From assembly GCF_039521975.1 (NCBI RefSeq), contig NZ_BAAACZ010000011.1, positions 124,001-188,000 on the forward strand: a stretch of DNA of 64,000 nucleotides. Direction: 5' to 3'. This document shows, in pieces, positions 34,302 to 44,120 of this stretch. Every line of letters starts with the position of its first letter. Position 1 is the stretch's first letter. Made by a program: the position numbers and the translations under genes. The stretch comes from Alkalibacillus silvisoli. GTDB lineage: Bacteria > Bacillota > Bacilli > Bacillales > Alkalibacillaceae. A model generated the notes under the pieces. The model saw only the letters and a list, made by a program, of their open reading frames with translations. It ran no database searches and had not been told where the DNA came from.

Positions 34302-35558
34302 TTGAATACCGTTATAGCCTTTATATTCATGTTTGGACTATTAGTGTTTATCCACGAATTAGGCCATCTTATATTTGCTAAAAGAGCTGGAATGTTAGCT
34401 CGAGAGTTTGCGATCGGCTTTGGACCCAAAATATTTTCATATCGAAAAGATGAAACGCTATACACCGTCCGACTATTACCAATTGGTGGATATGTACGGG
34501 TTGCGGGTGAAGACCCTGAAATTATCGAATTAAAACCTGGTCACCACATTGGACTTGAGTTTAACGACTACGGTGAAGTAGACAAGATTATTGTTAATAA
34601 TAAGTCGAATTATCCTAACTCAAAAATTGTTGAAGTTGAAGAGATCGACCTAGATCATAATTTGACAGTTGATTGTTATGATCTAGATTCTGATGAGCGT
34701 CATCAATTTGATGTTAACCGTAAAGCTTTATTCATTATGGATGATAAAGAAACATTAATAGCACCTTATGACAGACAGTTTTCATCAAAAACTGCTAGTC
34801 AAAAAGGAATTCAAGTTTTTGCCGGTCCAATGATGAATTTCTTACTAGCAATTGTCTTTTTTATTGGACTTGGTTTTGTTCAAGGTGTACCTGTTGATGA
34901 AGCTAAGATAGGCGGTATTCAAGAAGGTAGCCCTGCTGAAGATGCTGAATTAATTGAAGGTGATGAGGTCGTATCTATTGATGGTGAAAATATTGATACA
35001 TGGATGGATTTTGTTCTTTATGTTCAAGAACGCCCAGATGAGCAATTAGAAGTTACAATAGACCGAGAAGGAGATCTCATTACCAAATCTATTACACCTG
35101 AAGCTTTCACAGAACAAGGAGAAACCATCGGACGACTCGGAGTCATGCGGATGTTTGAGGAATCACCGGGAGATGTCATTTTGCACGGGTTTACACAAAC
35201 CTATGATATTACCGTTCTAATTATTGAAGCAGTCGGACAATTAGTTACTGGACAACTATCGATTGATGCACTAGCTGGACCTGTTGGAATTTATTCAGCT
35301 ACAGATGATGTAGTACAAACTGGGTTCACAAACTTTTTAACTTGGACTGCTATGTTAAGTATAAATCTAGGGATTATAAATTTATTACCGTTGCCAGCTT
35401 TAGATGGTGGTCGATTGATGTTTATTGGCTTAGAAGCTATAAGAGGAAAACCAGTTGACCCACAAAAAGAAGGTGTAGTGCATTTTATTGGTTTTGCGTT
35501 GTTAATGTTACTGATGATTGTAGTGACCTGGAATGATATAGAGCGATTATTTATGTAA
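34302..35558 (+). CDS. rasP: Site-2 intramembrane zinc protease RasP
   Basis: RasP cleaves membrane-embedded substrates such as RsiW and FtsL fragments. The zinc motif HELGH lies near residue 19 in FIHELGHLIFAKR. The LDG motif is LLPLPALDGGRL near the C-terminus. One PDZ domain (PAEDAELIEGDEVVSIDGEN) lies between the membrane helices. TTG 34302 is the preferred start because AAAGGAAGGTG lies just upstream; GTG 34293 overlaps that site. About 418 residues, normal for the family. Confidence 0.97.
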   Translation: MNTVIAFIFMFGLLVFIHELGHLIFAKRAGMLAREFAIGFGPKIFSYRKDETLYTVRLLPIGGYVRVAGEDPEIIELKPGHHIGLEFNDYGEVDKIIVNNKSNYPNSKIVEVEEIDLDHNLTVDCYDLDSDERHQFDVNRKALFIMDDKETLIAPYDRQFSSKTASQKGIQVFAGPMMNFLLAIVFFIGLGFVQGVPVDEAKIGGIQEGSPAEDAELIEGDEVVSIDGENIDTWMDFVLYVQERPDEQLEVTIDREGDLITKSITPEAFTEQGETIGRLGVMRMFEESPGDVILHGFTQTYDITVLIIEAVGQLVTGQLSIDALAGPVGIYSATDDVVQTGFTNFLTWTAMLSINLGIINLLPLPALDGGRLMFIGLEAIRGKPVDPQKEGVVHFIGFALLMLLMIVVTWNDIERLFM

Positions 35559-35584
35559 ATTTCGTAATATGAGGTGAATCTAAT

Positions 35585-37285
35585 ATGAGACAAAGTAATA
35601 TGTTGATTCCAACTTTGCGAGAAGTACCAAAAGAAGCTGAAATTGCTAGCCATCAGCTACTATTAAAGGCTGGTTATATTAGAAAGCTAGCTTCTGGTGT
35701 TTATAATTTTTTACCATTAGGTAAGAAAGTTATGCGTAAGTTAGAAAGTATAATTCGAGAAGAGATGGACCGTGCAGGCGCACAAGAGATTCAGATGCCA
35801 AGCTTACAACCTGCTGAATTATGGCAGACATCTGGTCGTTGGAATACAATGGGTCTAGAGTTAATGCGTCTTAATGACCGCCATGAAAGGCAGTTTGCAT
35901 TAGGTGCGACTCATGAAGAAGTTGTTACATCACTAATTCGTGATGAGATTAATTCTTATAAAAAATTGCCATTAACGCTGTATCAGATTCAAGCGAAATA
36001 TCGTGATGAAAAACGTCCACGCTTCGGTTTATTACGCGGTCGAGAATTCTTAATGAAAGATGCTTATTCTTTTCATGAAGACTTTGATTCTTTAGACGTT
36101 ACTTATGATCGTCTATTTGATGCTTATAAACGAATCTTTGAACGTTGTGGCTTAAATTTTAGAGCAGTTATTGCAGATTCTGGAGCTATGGGTGGTAAAG
36201 ATACACATGAATTCATGGTGTTATCAGACGTTGGTGAGGACACGATTGCTTATTCGGATACATCTGATTATGCCGCTAACGTAGAAATGGCACCAGTTGT
36301 CACTCAATACAAAACTCCTCAAGGCGAAAAGAAGTCACTTGAAAAAGTAGAAACGCCTAACGCTAAAACGATGCAAGAAGTTGCTGATTATTTAGGACAT
36401 ACACTTCAAGAAGGCATGAAGGCTATTATGTTTAAAGTTGATGAACGCCTTGTTTTAGTTGTAACTAGAGGCGATCATGAGGTAAACGATATTAAAGTGA
36501 AGAATTTACTTAATGCTGATATTGTTGAGTTAGCAACTGAAAATGAAACAATCAACGCTGTTGGTGCTGGCTTCGGTTCTTTAGGTCCGATTAATGTACC
36601 TGAAGAGGTTGATGTGATCGCAGACAACGCTGTTCAATCACTCATAAATGCAACTTGTGGTGCAAATGAAAATGGTTACCATTATAAAAATGTTACCCCA
36701 GAACGTGATTTCGCAGTTAACCAATATGCTGATATACGTTTTATTGAAGAGGGAGACCCTTCTCCAGATGGTCAAGGTACCATACAATTTGCTAAAGGGA
36801 TTGAAGTAGGACATGTATTTAAATTAGGCTCTCTATATGCCGATAAACTTGGTGCTTCGTTTTTAAATAAAGAAGGGCGTGCACAAAGTTATGTCATGGG
36901 TTGTTATGGTATTGGTGTCACGAGAACTTTAGCAGCTGTTGTAGAACAATATCACGATGAAAATGGCATGTTCTGGCCAGATTCTTTAGTTCCTTACGAT
37001 GTTCATATCATTAACCTAAATGCGAAGAAAGAAGAACAAGTTGAGGTTTCTGAAAAAGTTTATGACCAATTGCAAGCTAAAGGTTATGAAGCACTATATG
37101 ATGACCGTCAAGAACGAGCTGGTGTTAAATTTAACGATAGTGATTTAATTGGCATTACACATCGTATTACGATTGGTAAACGAGCTCATGAAGGGTATGT
37201 AGAATATAAACATCGACAAACGGGTGAACAACAAGATGTTCATATTGATGAACTAGTTGGTTTTCTTCAATCGATTAATTCATAA
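35585..37285 (+). CDS. proS: Prolyl-tRNA synthetase
   Basis: ProS charges tRNA-Pro. It is the bacterial type, with an editing (INS) domain at about residues 220-400 that removes mischarged alanine. Class II motif 2 is YRDEKRPRFGLLRGREFLMK and motif 3 contains GCYGIGVTRTLAAVVEQ. A C-terminal anticodon-binding domain (VPYDVHIINLN onward) completes it. The 566 residues are standard. No T-box leader is seen in the 26-nt gap before it, so it is expressed with the rasP transcript. Confidence 0.98.
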   Translation: MRQSNMLIPTLREVPKEAEIASHQLLLKAGYIRKLASGVYNFLPLGKKVMRKLESIIREEMDRAGAQEIQMPSLQPAELWQTSGRWNTMGLELMRLNDRHERQFALGATHEEVVTSLIRDEINSYKKLPLTLYQIQAKYRDEKRPRFGLLRGREFLMKDAYSFHEDFDSLDVTYDRLFDAYKRIFERCGLNFRAVIADSGAMGGKDTHEFMVLSDVGEDTIAYSDTSDYAANVEMAPVVTQYKTPQGEKKSLEKVETPNAKTMQEVADYLGHTLQEGMKAIMFKVDERLVLVVTRGDHEVNDIKVKNLLNADIVELATENETINAVGAGFGSLGPINVPEEVDVIADNAVQSLINATCGANENGYHYKNVTPERDFAVNQYADIRFIEEGDPSPDGQGTIQFAKGIEVGHVFKLGSLYADKLGASFLNKEGRAQSYVMGCYGIGVTRTLAAVVEQYHDENGMFWPDSLVPYDVHIINLNAKKEEQVEVSEKVYDQLQAKGYEALYDDRQERAGVKFNDSDLIGITHRITIGKRAHEGYVEYKHRQTGEQQDVHIDELVGFLQSINS

Positions 37286-37294
37286 TTAGAATAA

Positions 37295-37327
37295 AAACCC
37301 TTGTCTTTAAGGTTAAGACAAGGGTTT
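37295..37327 (+). terminator. Terminator between proS and polC
   Basis: AAACCCTTGTCTT (37295-37307) and AAGACAAGGGTTT (37315-37327) pair perfectly over 13 bp with a 7-nt loop. On the plus strand the tail is only TTT then AATAAAA, so termination may be weak; the A-run before the stem would give a T-tract on the other strand. Confidence 0.65.
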
Positions 37328-37363
37328 AATAAAATTATTTAACCTTTAAGAGAGGGTAATAAG

Positions 37364-40300
37364 ATGGACTTAAACAAAAAAGAAAAAATGTCTCTTTTAC
37401 TTCAACAAGTTAATGTTCCTGAAGAACTTGTCGACAATCATTTTAGTGAGACATTGCTTGATAAATTAACCGTTTATAAAGAAACGAAAACCTGGGAGTT
37501 TCATTTACACAATCCTCATCCCTTTGTATTTGAAGCTCTTTCATTGTTTAAAGCGAATTTAACAACGGCTTTTCATCATATAGCAGAAGTTGACGTTGTC
37601 GTTTCAACTGACCAACAAGAACTATCTCAAGATGAATTCCAGGCCTATTGGCACAACTTTATACATTCAATCCATGATTTGTTTCCAGCTTATAAAGACT
37701 TCATCTGTTCTCAAGTTCCTAAATTAGAAGGACCCAATGTAACATTACAAGCTCGTAATGACACAGAGGCTAATATTATTAAGAAGAAACTAGACCCATT
37801 GTTTAGTGATTTTTGTAAGAAGAACGGTTTGAGATCGTATTACATACAACTTGAAGTCTCTCAAAACGAAGAAGAAATTAAAGAATTTCAAAGACAAAAA
37901 CAAGAAGAAGAGCGAACTTTGATTCAAAAGGCCATTCAAGATCAAGCTGAAAAAGAAAAATCAAAAGAAAATGAAGCACAAGCTGATCAAGGTCCGCTTC
38001 AGGTTGGTTATGATATTAAAGATGATCCTATTGAAATGCATAACATTCTAGAAGAAGAAAAGCGAATGGTCATTCAAGGATACGTCTTTGATGTCGATAT
38101 CCGCAATTTAAGGTCTGGTCGTGATCTTTTAATTGTTAGCATTACAGATTATACGGATTCAATTCAAATTAAAATGTTTTCAAAAGGTGATGAACAAAAA
38201 GAGCTATTCAAACGTGTACAGGCTGGTATGTGGTTAAAAGCTCGTGGAAGCATTCAAACGGATACCTACACGAATGAATTGATGATGATGGGTAATGATT
38301 TAAGTGAAATTAAAGTTTTAACGCGCCAAGATGAAGGAATTGATGGTGAGAAGCGAGTTGAATTACATGCCCATACAACGATGAGTCAAATGGATGCCAC
38401 GGTTTCAGCAGAGGCGCTTGTTAATCAGGCGGCTAAATGGGGGCATAAAGCTGTTGCTATTACAGACCACGGTGGTGTACAAGCTTTCCCAGAAGCCTAT
38501 AATGCGAGTGAAAAGCATGACATAAAAGTACTTTACGGACTTGAGGCTAATCTTGTAGATGATGGTGTACCAATTGCTTATAATGAAACGGATTTATGGT
38601 TAGAAGATGCCTCATATATTGTATTTGACGTTGAAACGACTGGTCTTTCAGCGACATACGACAAAATAATTGAGTTGGCTGCCGTTAGAATCCATCAAGG
38701 TGAAATAGTCGATCGTTTTGAACGATTTGCAAATCCACATCAAAAGTTAAGTCAAACAACAATTGATCTAACAGGTATCACAGATGATATGGTTAAAGAT
38801 GCGCCTGAGATAGAAGATGTTATGCGTGATTTTTATGAGTGGTGTGGCAGTGACGTTTTAGTAGCGCACAATGCGAGCTTTGACATTGGATTCATTAATG
38901 CTGCCTATCAACGAATCGATTTACCAAAAGTGAAAAACCCTGTAATAGATACATTAGAATTAGCAAGACTACTTCACCCAGAATTAAAGAATCACCGTTT
39001 AAACACACTATGTAAACATTTAAACATTGAGTTAACTCAGCACCACCGTGCGATTTATGACGCGGAAGCAACAGGGTATTTAATGTGGAGCCTAGTTAAG
39101 AAGGCTAAAGAAAAAGAAATAGATAACCATCAAGATTTAAATCAATATGTTGGTCAGGGTGATGCCTATAAACGATCTCGACCTATGCACGCTATTTTAA
39201 TTGCTCAAACAGAAGAAGGGTTAAAAAACTTATTTAAACTTGTCTCACTTGCTCATCTTAATTATTTTTACCGTGTCCCAAGAATCCCGCGGTCAAAGTT
39301 AATCAAACATAGAGAGGGTATTCTAGTTGGTTCTGGCTGTGATCAAGGTGAGTTATTCGATACGATTGCATTAAAGTCGGAAGAAGAAGCTGAAAAAGTC
39401 GCTGAATTTTATGATTATATCGAAGTACAACCACCTATGAACTATTATCATCTAATAGAAAAAGAAAATGTTCATTCTGTTGAGCATATTAAGCAGTTAA
39501 TTAAGAAGTTGGTTGAGATGGGTGATAAACTTGGTAAACCAGTTGTCGCAACAGGTAATACTCACTACTTGCATCACCATGAAAAAATATATCGTCAAAT
39601 CTTAATCGCTTCACAAAGCGGTAACCCATTAAACAGACAAACTTTACCTGATGTCCCTTTTAAAACAACCAATGAAATGCTAGAGGAATTTAAATTCTTA
39701 GGTGATGAAAAATCAAAAGAAATTGTTATTACAAACTCGAATTGGGTTGCTGGGCAAGTTGAGGTTTTAAAACCAATTAAAGATGATTTATACACACCGA
39801 ACATTGAAGGTGCTGATGAAGAAATTCGTGATATGTGTTATAACAGAGCTAAAAGCATATACGGTGAACAACTTCCTAGCATCGTAACAGATCGTTTAGA
39901 AGTGGAATTAACAAGCATTATAGAAAATGGATTCTCTGTTATTTATTTAATATCACAAAAAATCGTTAAGAAGTCATTAGATGATGGGTACTTAGTGGGT
40001 TCTAGGGGGTCTGTTGGGTCTTCATTTGTTGCAACAATGATGGAAATTACTGAAGTTAACCCATTAGCTCCACACTATGTATGCCCTAATTGCCAACACT
40101 ATGAGTTTTTCACAGATGGAAGTGTAGGTTCTGGATATGACCTCTTAGAGAAGGAATGCGTTGAATGCGGTACTGAATATAAACGGGATGGTCAGGATAT
40201 TCCGTTTGAAACATTCTTAGGATTCAAAGGAGATAAGGTCCCTGATATCGATTTAAACTTTTCAGGTGAATATCAACCGGTTGCTCACCATTATACGAAA

Positions 40301-41662
40301 GTATTATTTGGTGAGGATAAAGTATATCGTGCAGGTACAATTGGTACTGTCGCTGAAAAAACGGCATATGGCTTTGTGAAAGGGTACGCACAAGATCATC
40401 AAATGATGTATCGACAAGCAGAAGTCGATCGCCTTGTTAAAGGTTGTACAGGTGTTAAGCGTACTACAGGACAGCACCCAGGCGGTATTATTGTTGTTCC
40501 TGATGAATATGAGATTTATGACTTTTCACCAATCCAATATCCAGCTGATGACCAAAGTTCAGAATGGTTAACGACTCATTTTGACTTCCATTCCATTCAC
40601 GATAACTTATTAAAACTTGATATATTAGGGCATGATGATCCAACTGTGATCCGCATGCTTCAAGATTTAACTGGGATTGACCCAGAGTTTGTGCCGGTTA
40701 ATGACCCTGAAGTGATGAAAATATTTAGCGGACCAGAAGTATTAGGTGTTAACGCCGATGATATACTATGTAAGACAGGTACGCTTGGAGTACCGGAGTT
40801 TGGTACACGCTTTGTAAGGCAAATGCTAGAAGACACTAAACCATCTACATTTAATGAATTGATCATTATTTCCGGTTTATCTCACGGCACGGATGTTTGG
40901 TTAGGTAATGCTCAAGAATTAATTAATGATGGCATTTGTGAGATTGGAGATGTTATCGGTTGTCGTGATGACATTATGGTTTATTTAATGCATAAAGGGC
41001 TTGAATCCTCATTAGCATTTACCATTATGGAATTCGTTCGTAAGGGTAAAGGGCTAAAAGATGAATGGATTGAAGAAATGAAAAAACACGGCGTTCCGGA
41101 TTGGTATATTGAATCTTGTAAAAAAATCAAATATATGTTCCCGAAAGCACACGCTGCTGCTTATGTTTTAATGGCTATTCGAATTGCCTACTTTAAGGTG
41201 CATTATCCGATTGAATTTTACGCAGCATACTTTACAGTTAGAGCGGATGACTTTGAAATGGATACGATGGTGCGTGGTCGAGATCCGATTAAAAATCGTG
41301 TTGAAGAAATATTAGAAAAAGGAAATGACGCCGCACCAAAAGAGAAAAGTTTATTAACTGTATTAGAGTTAGCTTTAGAGATGAGTATGAGAGGTTTATC
41401 TTTTCAGAAAGTTGATTTATATAAATCGGATGCCAAACAATTTATTGTAGATGGGGATACATTAATTCCTCCTTTTAACTCAGTTGATGGTCTAGGTACC
41501 AACGCAGCCATAAATATCGTAAAAGCACGAGACGATGGAGAATTTCTATCAAAAGAAGATTTACGAGAACGCTCTCGTATTTCAAAAACAGTATTAGAGT
41601 ATCTTGATCAACATGGCACTTTAGAAGGATTACCAGACCAAAATCAGCTATCATTGTTTTAA
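37364..41662 (+). CDS. polC: DNA polymerase III alpha subunit, PolC type
   Basis: PolC is the main replicative polymerase of low-GC Gram-positives, with its own proofreading. The order is: N-terminal domain, OB fold (about 230-310), PHP domain (ELHAHTTMSQMD with His335/His337), the inserted DEDDh 3'-5' exonuclease (VFDVETTGL, Asp422/Glu424), then the rest of PHP, the palm with PDIDLNFSGEYQ, and the fingers and C-terminal domains. A Cys4 zinc site (CPNCQ and CVECG) lies near residue 907-935. The 1432 residues match B. subtilis. A strong terminator follows. Confidence 0.99.
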   Translation: MDLNKKEKMSLLLQQVNVPEELVDNHFSETLLDKLTVYKETKTWEFHLHNPHPFVFEALSLFKANLTTAFHHIAEVDVVVSTDQQELSQDEFQAYWHNFIHSIHDLFPAYKDFICSQVPKLEGPNVTLQARNDTEANIIKKKLDPLFSDFCKKNGLRSYYIQLEVSQNEEEIKEFQRQKQEEERTLIQKAIQDQAEKEKSKENEAQADQGPLQVGYDIKDDPIEMHNILEEEKRMVIQGYVFDVDIRNLRSGRDLLIVSITDYTDSIQIKMFSKGDEQKELFKRVQAGMWLKARGSIQTDTYTNELMMMGNDLSEIKVLTRQDEGIDGEKRVELHAHTTMSQMDATVSAEALVNQAAKWGHKAVAITDHGGVQAFPEAYNASEKHDIKVLYGLEANLVDDGVPIAYNETDLWLEDASYIVFDVETTGLSATYDKIIELAAVRIHQGEIVDRFERFANPHQKLSQTTIDLTGITDDMVKDAPEIEDVMRDFYEWCGSDVLVAHNASFDIGFINAAYQRIDLPKVKNPVIDTLELARLLHPELKNHRLNTLCKHLNIELTQHHRAIYDAEATGYLMWSLVKKAKEKEIDNHQDLNQYVGQGDAYKRSRPMHAILIAQTEEGLKNLFKLVSLAHLNYFYRVPRIPRSKLIKHREGILVGSGCDQGELFDTIALKSEEEAEKVAEFYDYIEVQPPMNYYHLIEKENVHSVEHIKQLIKKLVEMGDKLGKPVVATGNTHYLHHHEKIYRQILIASQSGNPLNRQTLPDVPFKTTNEMLEEFKFLGDEKSKEIVITNSNWVAGQVEVLKPIKDDLYTPNIEGADEEIRDMCYNRAKSIYGEQLPSIVTDRLEVELTSIIENGFSVIYLISQKIVKKSLDDGYLVGSRGSVGSSFVATMMEITEVNPLAPHYVCPNCQHYEFFTDGSVGSGYDLLEKECVECGTEYKRDGQDIPFETFLGFKGDKVPDIDLNFSGEYQPVAHHYTKVLFGEDKVYRAGTIGTVAEKTAYGFVKGYAQDHQMMYRQAEVDRLVKGCTGVKRTTGQHPGGIIVVPDEYEIYDFSPIQYPADDQSSEWLTTHFDFHSIHDNLLKLDILGHDDPTVIRMLQDLTGIDPEFVPVNDPEVMKIFSGPEVLGVNADDILCKTGTLGVPEFGTRFVRQMLEDTKPSTFNELIIISGLSHGTDVWLGNAQELINDGICEIGDVIGCRDDIMVYLMHKGLESSLAFTIMEFVRKGKGLKDEWIEEMKKHGVPDWYIESCKKIKYMFPKAHAAAYVLMAIRIAYFKVHYPIEFYAAYFTVRADDFEMDTMVRGRDPIKNRVEEILEKGNDAAPKEKSLLTVLELALEMSMRGLSFQKVDLYKSDAKQFIVDGDTLIPPFNSVDGLGTNAAINIVKARDDGEFLSKEDLRERSRISKTVLEYLDQHGTLEGLPDQNQLSLF

Positions 41663-41741
41663 GGAAAGCTATAGGGTTGCAAATATTCAAGCAGTATGGT
41701 ATATTTCATATTGGATAAGCAAAAGATACAGTTACGTTAAA

Positions 41742-41770
41742 AGAGTGGGGAAACCCACTCTTTCGTTTTT
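41742..41770 (+). terminator. Terminator after polC
   Basis: AGAGTGGG (41742-41749) pairs with CCCACTCT (41754-41761) around a GAAA tetraloop, followed by a T-rich tail ending TTTTT at 41770. The 79 nt between polC and this hairpin hold nothing obvious. Confidence 0.88.
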
Positions 41771-41774
41771 CTCA

Positions 41775-41805
41775 CCCTGCTGAACGTTTGAAAACAACAG
41801 CAGGG
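41775..41805 (+). other. Second hairpin upstream of rimP
   Basis: CCCTGCTG (41775-41782) pairs with CAGCAGGG (41798-41805) over 8 bp with a 15-nt loop, starting only 5 nt after the polC terminator tail. There is no T-run. The remaining 116 nt before rimP hold no promoter I can defend (TAGAAT-like -10 candidates lack a -35). It may be part of a leader or a second terminator. Confidence 0.4.
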
Positions 41806-41921
41806 CAATTTATTGTCTTAAAACAGGGTTAAAATGAAGAATCGGATAAATTCAAAGCTATAAAAGTGTTTAGAATAATCAACTTTTTAAGTATACAACA
41901 CCTTTTTAAGGAGGGTATAAT

Positions 41922-42392
41922 TTGAGTAAAAAGATTGTGACGTTAACAGAGGAGCTAGCACACCCCATTGTAGACACGATGGATTTAGAATTAGTTGACG
42001 TAGAGTTTACTAAGGAAGGTAAAAACCACTTTCTTCGTGTTTACGTAGATAAAGAAGGTGGCGTTGATATTGAAGACTGTGAGAAAGTTAGTGAACAATT
42101 AAGTGAACAGCTAGATGAAAGAGATCCCATTGAAAGTGCCTACTTTTTGGAAGTATCATCACCTGGTGTTGAACGTAAATTGAAAAAGCGTGAAGACTTC
42201 GAGCGCTTTGTAGGTTCTTATGTTTACATAAAAACGTTCGAACCCATTGATGGTGACAAAGAATTTTTTGGTGATATTAAAAGCTTTGAAGATGGTGAAG
42301 TCACACTCGTTGTGAAAGTAAAAACACAAACCAAAGAAGTAGTGATTCCTTATAACAAAATTGCGAATGCTCACTTAGCTGTGTCATTTTAA
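41922..42392 (+). CDS. rimP: Ribosome maturation factor RimP
   Basis: RimP helps assemble the 30S subunit. The 156-residue protein has the two-domain layout, with LELVDVEFTKEGKNHFLRVY in the first domain and YFLEVSSPGVERKLKKREDF at the domain boundary. The start is TTG 41922, with AAGGAGGG upstream. It leads the rimP-nusA-infB-rbfA operon, conserved across bacteria. Confidence 0.97.
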   Translation: MSKKIVTLTEELAHPIVDTMDLELVDVEFTKEGKNHFLRVYVDKEGGVDIEDCEKVSEQLSEQLDERDPIESAYFLEVSSPGVERKLKKREDFERFVGSYVYIKTFEPIDGDKEFFGDIKSFEDGEVTLVVKVKTQTKEVVIPYNKIANAHLAVSF

Positions 42393-42410
42393 TAAAGGGA
42401 GGTTTAACTG

Positions 42411-43514
42411 GTGAATACAGATCTTTTTGAAGCGATGGAAAACTTAGCAGATGAGAAAGGCATTGATCGTGAAGTGTTATATGAGGCGTTGGATGCGGCG
42501 TTAGTATCTGCTTATAAGAAAAACTTCAACTCTAAGACTAATGTTAGAGTTGAATTAGACCCAAGTGATGGTGAATTAAAAGTCTATTCACGACTTAAAA
42601 TTGTAGAGGAAGTAGAAGACCGAGATTTAGAGATTGCTTTAGAGGAAGCTCAAGGGATTGACCCTAGCTATGAAGTTGATGATGTTGTTGAGAACGAAGT
42701 AACACCGCGTAACTTTGGCCGTATAGCAGCTCAAGCAGCGAAGCAAGTCGTTACTCAACGTGTACGTGAAGCTGAGCGGGGCGTTATTTATAACGATTTT
42801 GTCGACCGTTTAGATGATATTTTAATTGGTACTGTTCAAAGAATGGACCCACGCTATTTATATATTCATCTTGGTAAGATTGAAGGGAAGCTACCAATAA
42901 ACGAAGTGATGCCTGCTGAGACCTACAATGTACACGACAGAATTAAAGTGTATGTTACTAAGGTGGAAAATACGAGTAAAGGACCACAAGTATACGTATC
43001 TCGTACCCATCCTGGTTTATTAAAACGTTTATTTGAAATTGAAGTTCCTGAAATTTATGAAGGAATCGTTGAAATTATGTCAGTATCACGTGAAGCGGGT
43101 GATCGTTCTAAGATTAGTGTGCATGCTGAAGACCCAGAAATCGATCCAGTTGGTTCTTGTGTTGGTCAACGCGGCCAGCGTGTCCAAACTGTAGTAGATG
43201 AATTAAATGGTGAGAAGATTGACATTGTTCACTATTCAGAAGACCCAGTTGTGTATATATCCAATGCTTTGAGTCCATCGAAAGTCATTGATGTTTTAGT
43301 AGATGAAGACGAGCATGCAACGACTGTGATCGTTCCTGACAATCAATTATCACTTGCTATTGGTAAGAGAGGACAGAATGCCAGGTTAGCAGCTAAATTG
43401 ACAGGATGGAAGATTGATATTAAAAGTGAATCAGAAGCAGAGGAAGATGGGCTTCTAAGTAGTAACACTGCCTCTCGAAATGATGACGATCTTGTTCATG
43501 ACGACGAACAGTAA
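42411..43514 (+). CDS. nusA: Transcription termination/antitermination factor NusA
   Basis: NusA binds RNA polymerase and controls pausing and termination. The order is N-terminal polymerase-binding domain, S1 domain (LIGTVQRMDPRYLYIHLGK), then KH1 and KH2 (VGQRGQRVQTVVDELNGEKI and AIGKRGQNARLAAKLTGWKI). At 367 residues it is the short Gram-positive type without the C-terminal acidic repeats. The tail is acidic. The start is GTG 42411 after GGGAGG. Confidence 0.98.
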   Translation: MNTDLFEAMENLADEKGIDREVLYEALDAALVSAYKKNFNSKTNVRVELDPSDGELKVYSRLKIVEEVEDRDLEIALEEAQGIDPSYEVDDVVENEVTPRNFGRIAAQAAKQVVTQRVREAERGVIYNDFVDRLDDILIGTVQRMDPRYLYIHLGKIEGKLPINEVMPAETYNVHDRIKVYVTKVENTSKGPQVYVSRTHPGLLKRLFEIEVPEIYEGIVEIMSVSREAGDRSKISVHAEDPEIDPVGSCVGQRGQRVQTVVDELNGEKIDIVHYSEDPVVYISNALSPSKVIDVLVDEDEHATTVIVPDNQLSLAIGKRGQNARLAAKLTGWKIDIKSESEAEEDGLLSSNTASRNDDDLVHDDEQ

Positions 43515-43528
43515 AGGGGGAGTTTAAA

Positions 43529-43795
43529 ATGGCTACCAAAAAGAAAGAACCTTTACGCAAGTGTGTTGTGACACAAGAGATGTTTCCTAAGAAGGATTTA
43601 ATAAGAGTGGTTCGTAATAAAGAGGGTGAGGTCTTTATTGATGAGACCGGTAAGAAGAACGGTCGTGGTGCCTATTTAAGTAAAGATCCGTCAACTATCG
43701 AAAAAGCGAAAAAATCTAACATCCTACAAAAACACTTAAATGCAACAATTAGTGATGATATATATGACGAACTGATGCAAAGAGTGAGTGAATAA
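43529..43795 (+). CDS. rnpM: RNA-binding protein YlxR (RnpM)
   Basis: YlxR is a small RNA-binding protein recently linked to RNase P modulation in B. subtilis. The 88-residue protein has the family core RKCVVTQEMFPKKDLIRVVR and the NGRGAYLSKD loop. A GGGGGAG site precedes ATG 43529. It lies in the conserved nusA-ylxR-ylxQ-infB order. Confidence 0.95.
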   Translation: MATKKKEPLRKCVVTQEMFPKKDLIRVVRNKEGEVFIDETGKKNGRGAYLSKDPSTIEKAKKSNILQKHLNATISDDIYDELMQRVSE

Positions 43796-43797
43796 CA

Positions 43798-44103
43798 ATG
43801 GGACAAAGTTATCTAAACTTACTTGGTCTAGCATTTCGAGCAAGGAAGTTAACATTAGGAGAAGAAGCTATTGTAGAAAGCGTTCGTACAAACGAAGCTA
43901 AATTGGTGTTACTTTCAAAAGATGCATCAAATAATACTGTTAAAAAGCTTACGGATAAATGTAAAAGCTTTAATGTATCGTATTACATTGTTGACGATGA
44001 TCGCCAAACGTTATCTAAAGCCATAGGCAAGCAAGGACGAGTGGCAGTAGCGGTTAATGATGAAGGTTTCGCTAACAAACTTAAGCAGTTGTTATCGGAA
44101 TAA
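43798..44103 (+). CDS. rplGA: L7Ae/L30e-family RNA-binding protein YlxQ
   Basis: YlxQ is an L7Ae-type K-turn RNA binder. The 101 residues show YLNLLGLAFRARKLTLGEEA and LVLLSKDASNNTVKKL, the fold's helix-loop pattern. It follows rnpM after 2 nt without its own strong ribosome site, so coupling is likely. The role in the cell remains loosely defined. Confidence 0.93.
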   Translation: MGQSYLNLLGLAFRARKLTLGEEAIVESVRTNEAKLVLLSKDASNNTVKKLTDKCKSFNVSYYIVDDDRQTLSKAIGKQGRVAVAVNDEGFANKLKQLLSE

Positions 44104-44120
44104 TACTCGGGGGTGAATGT

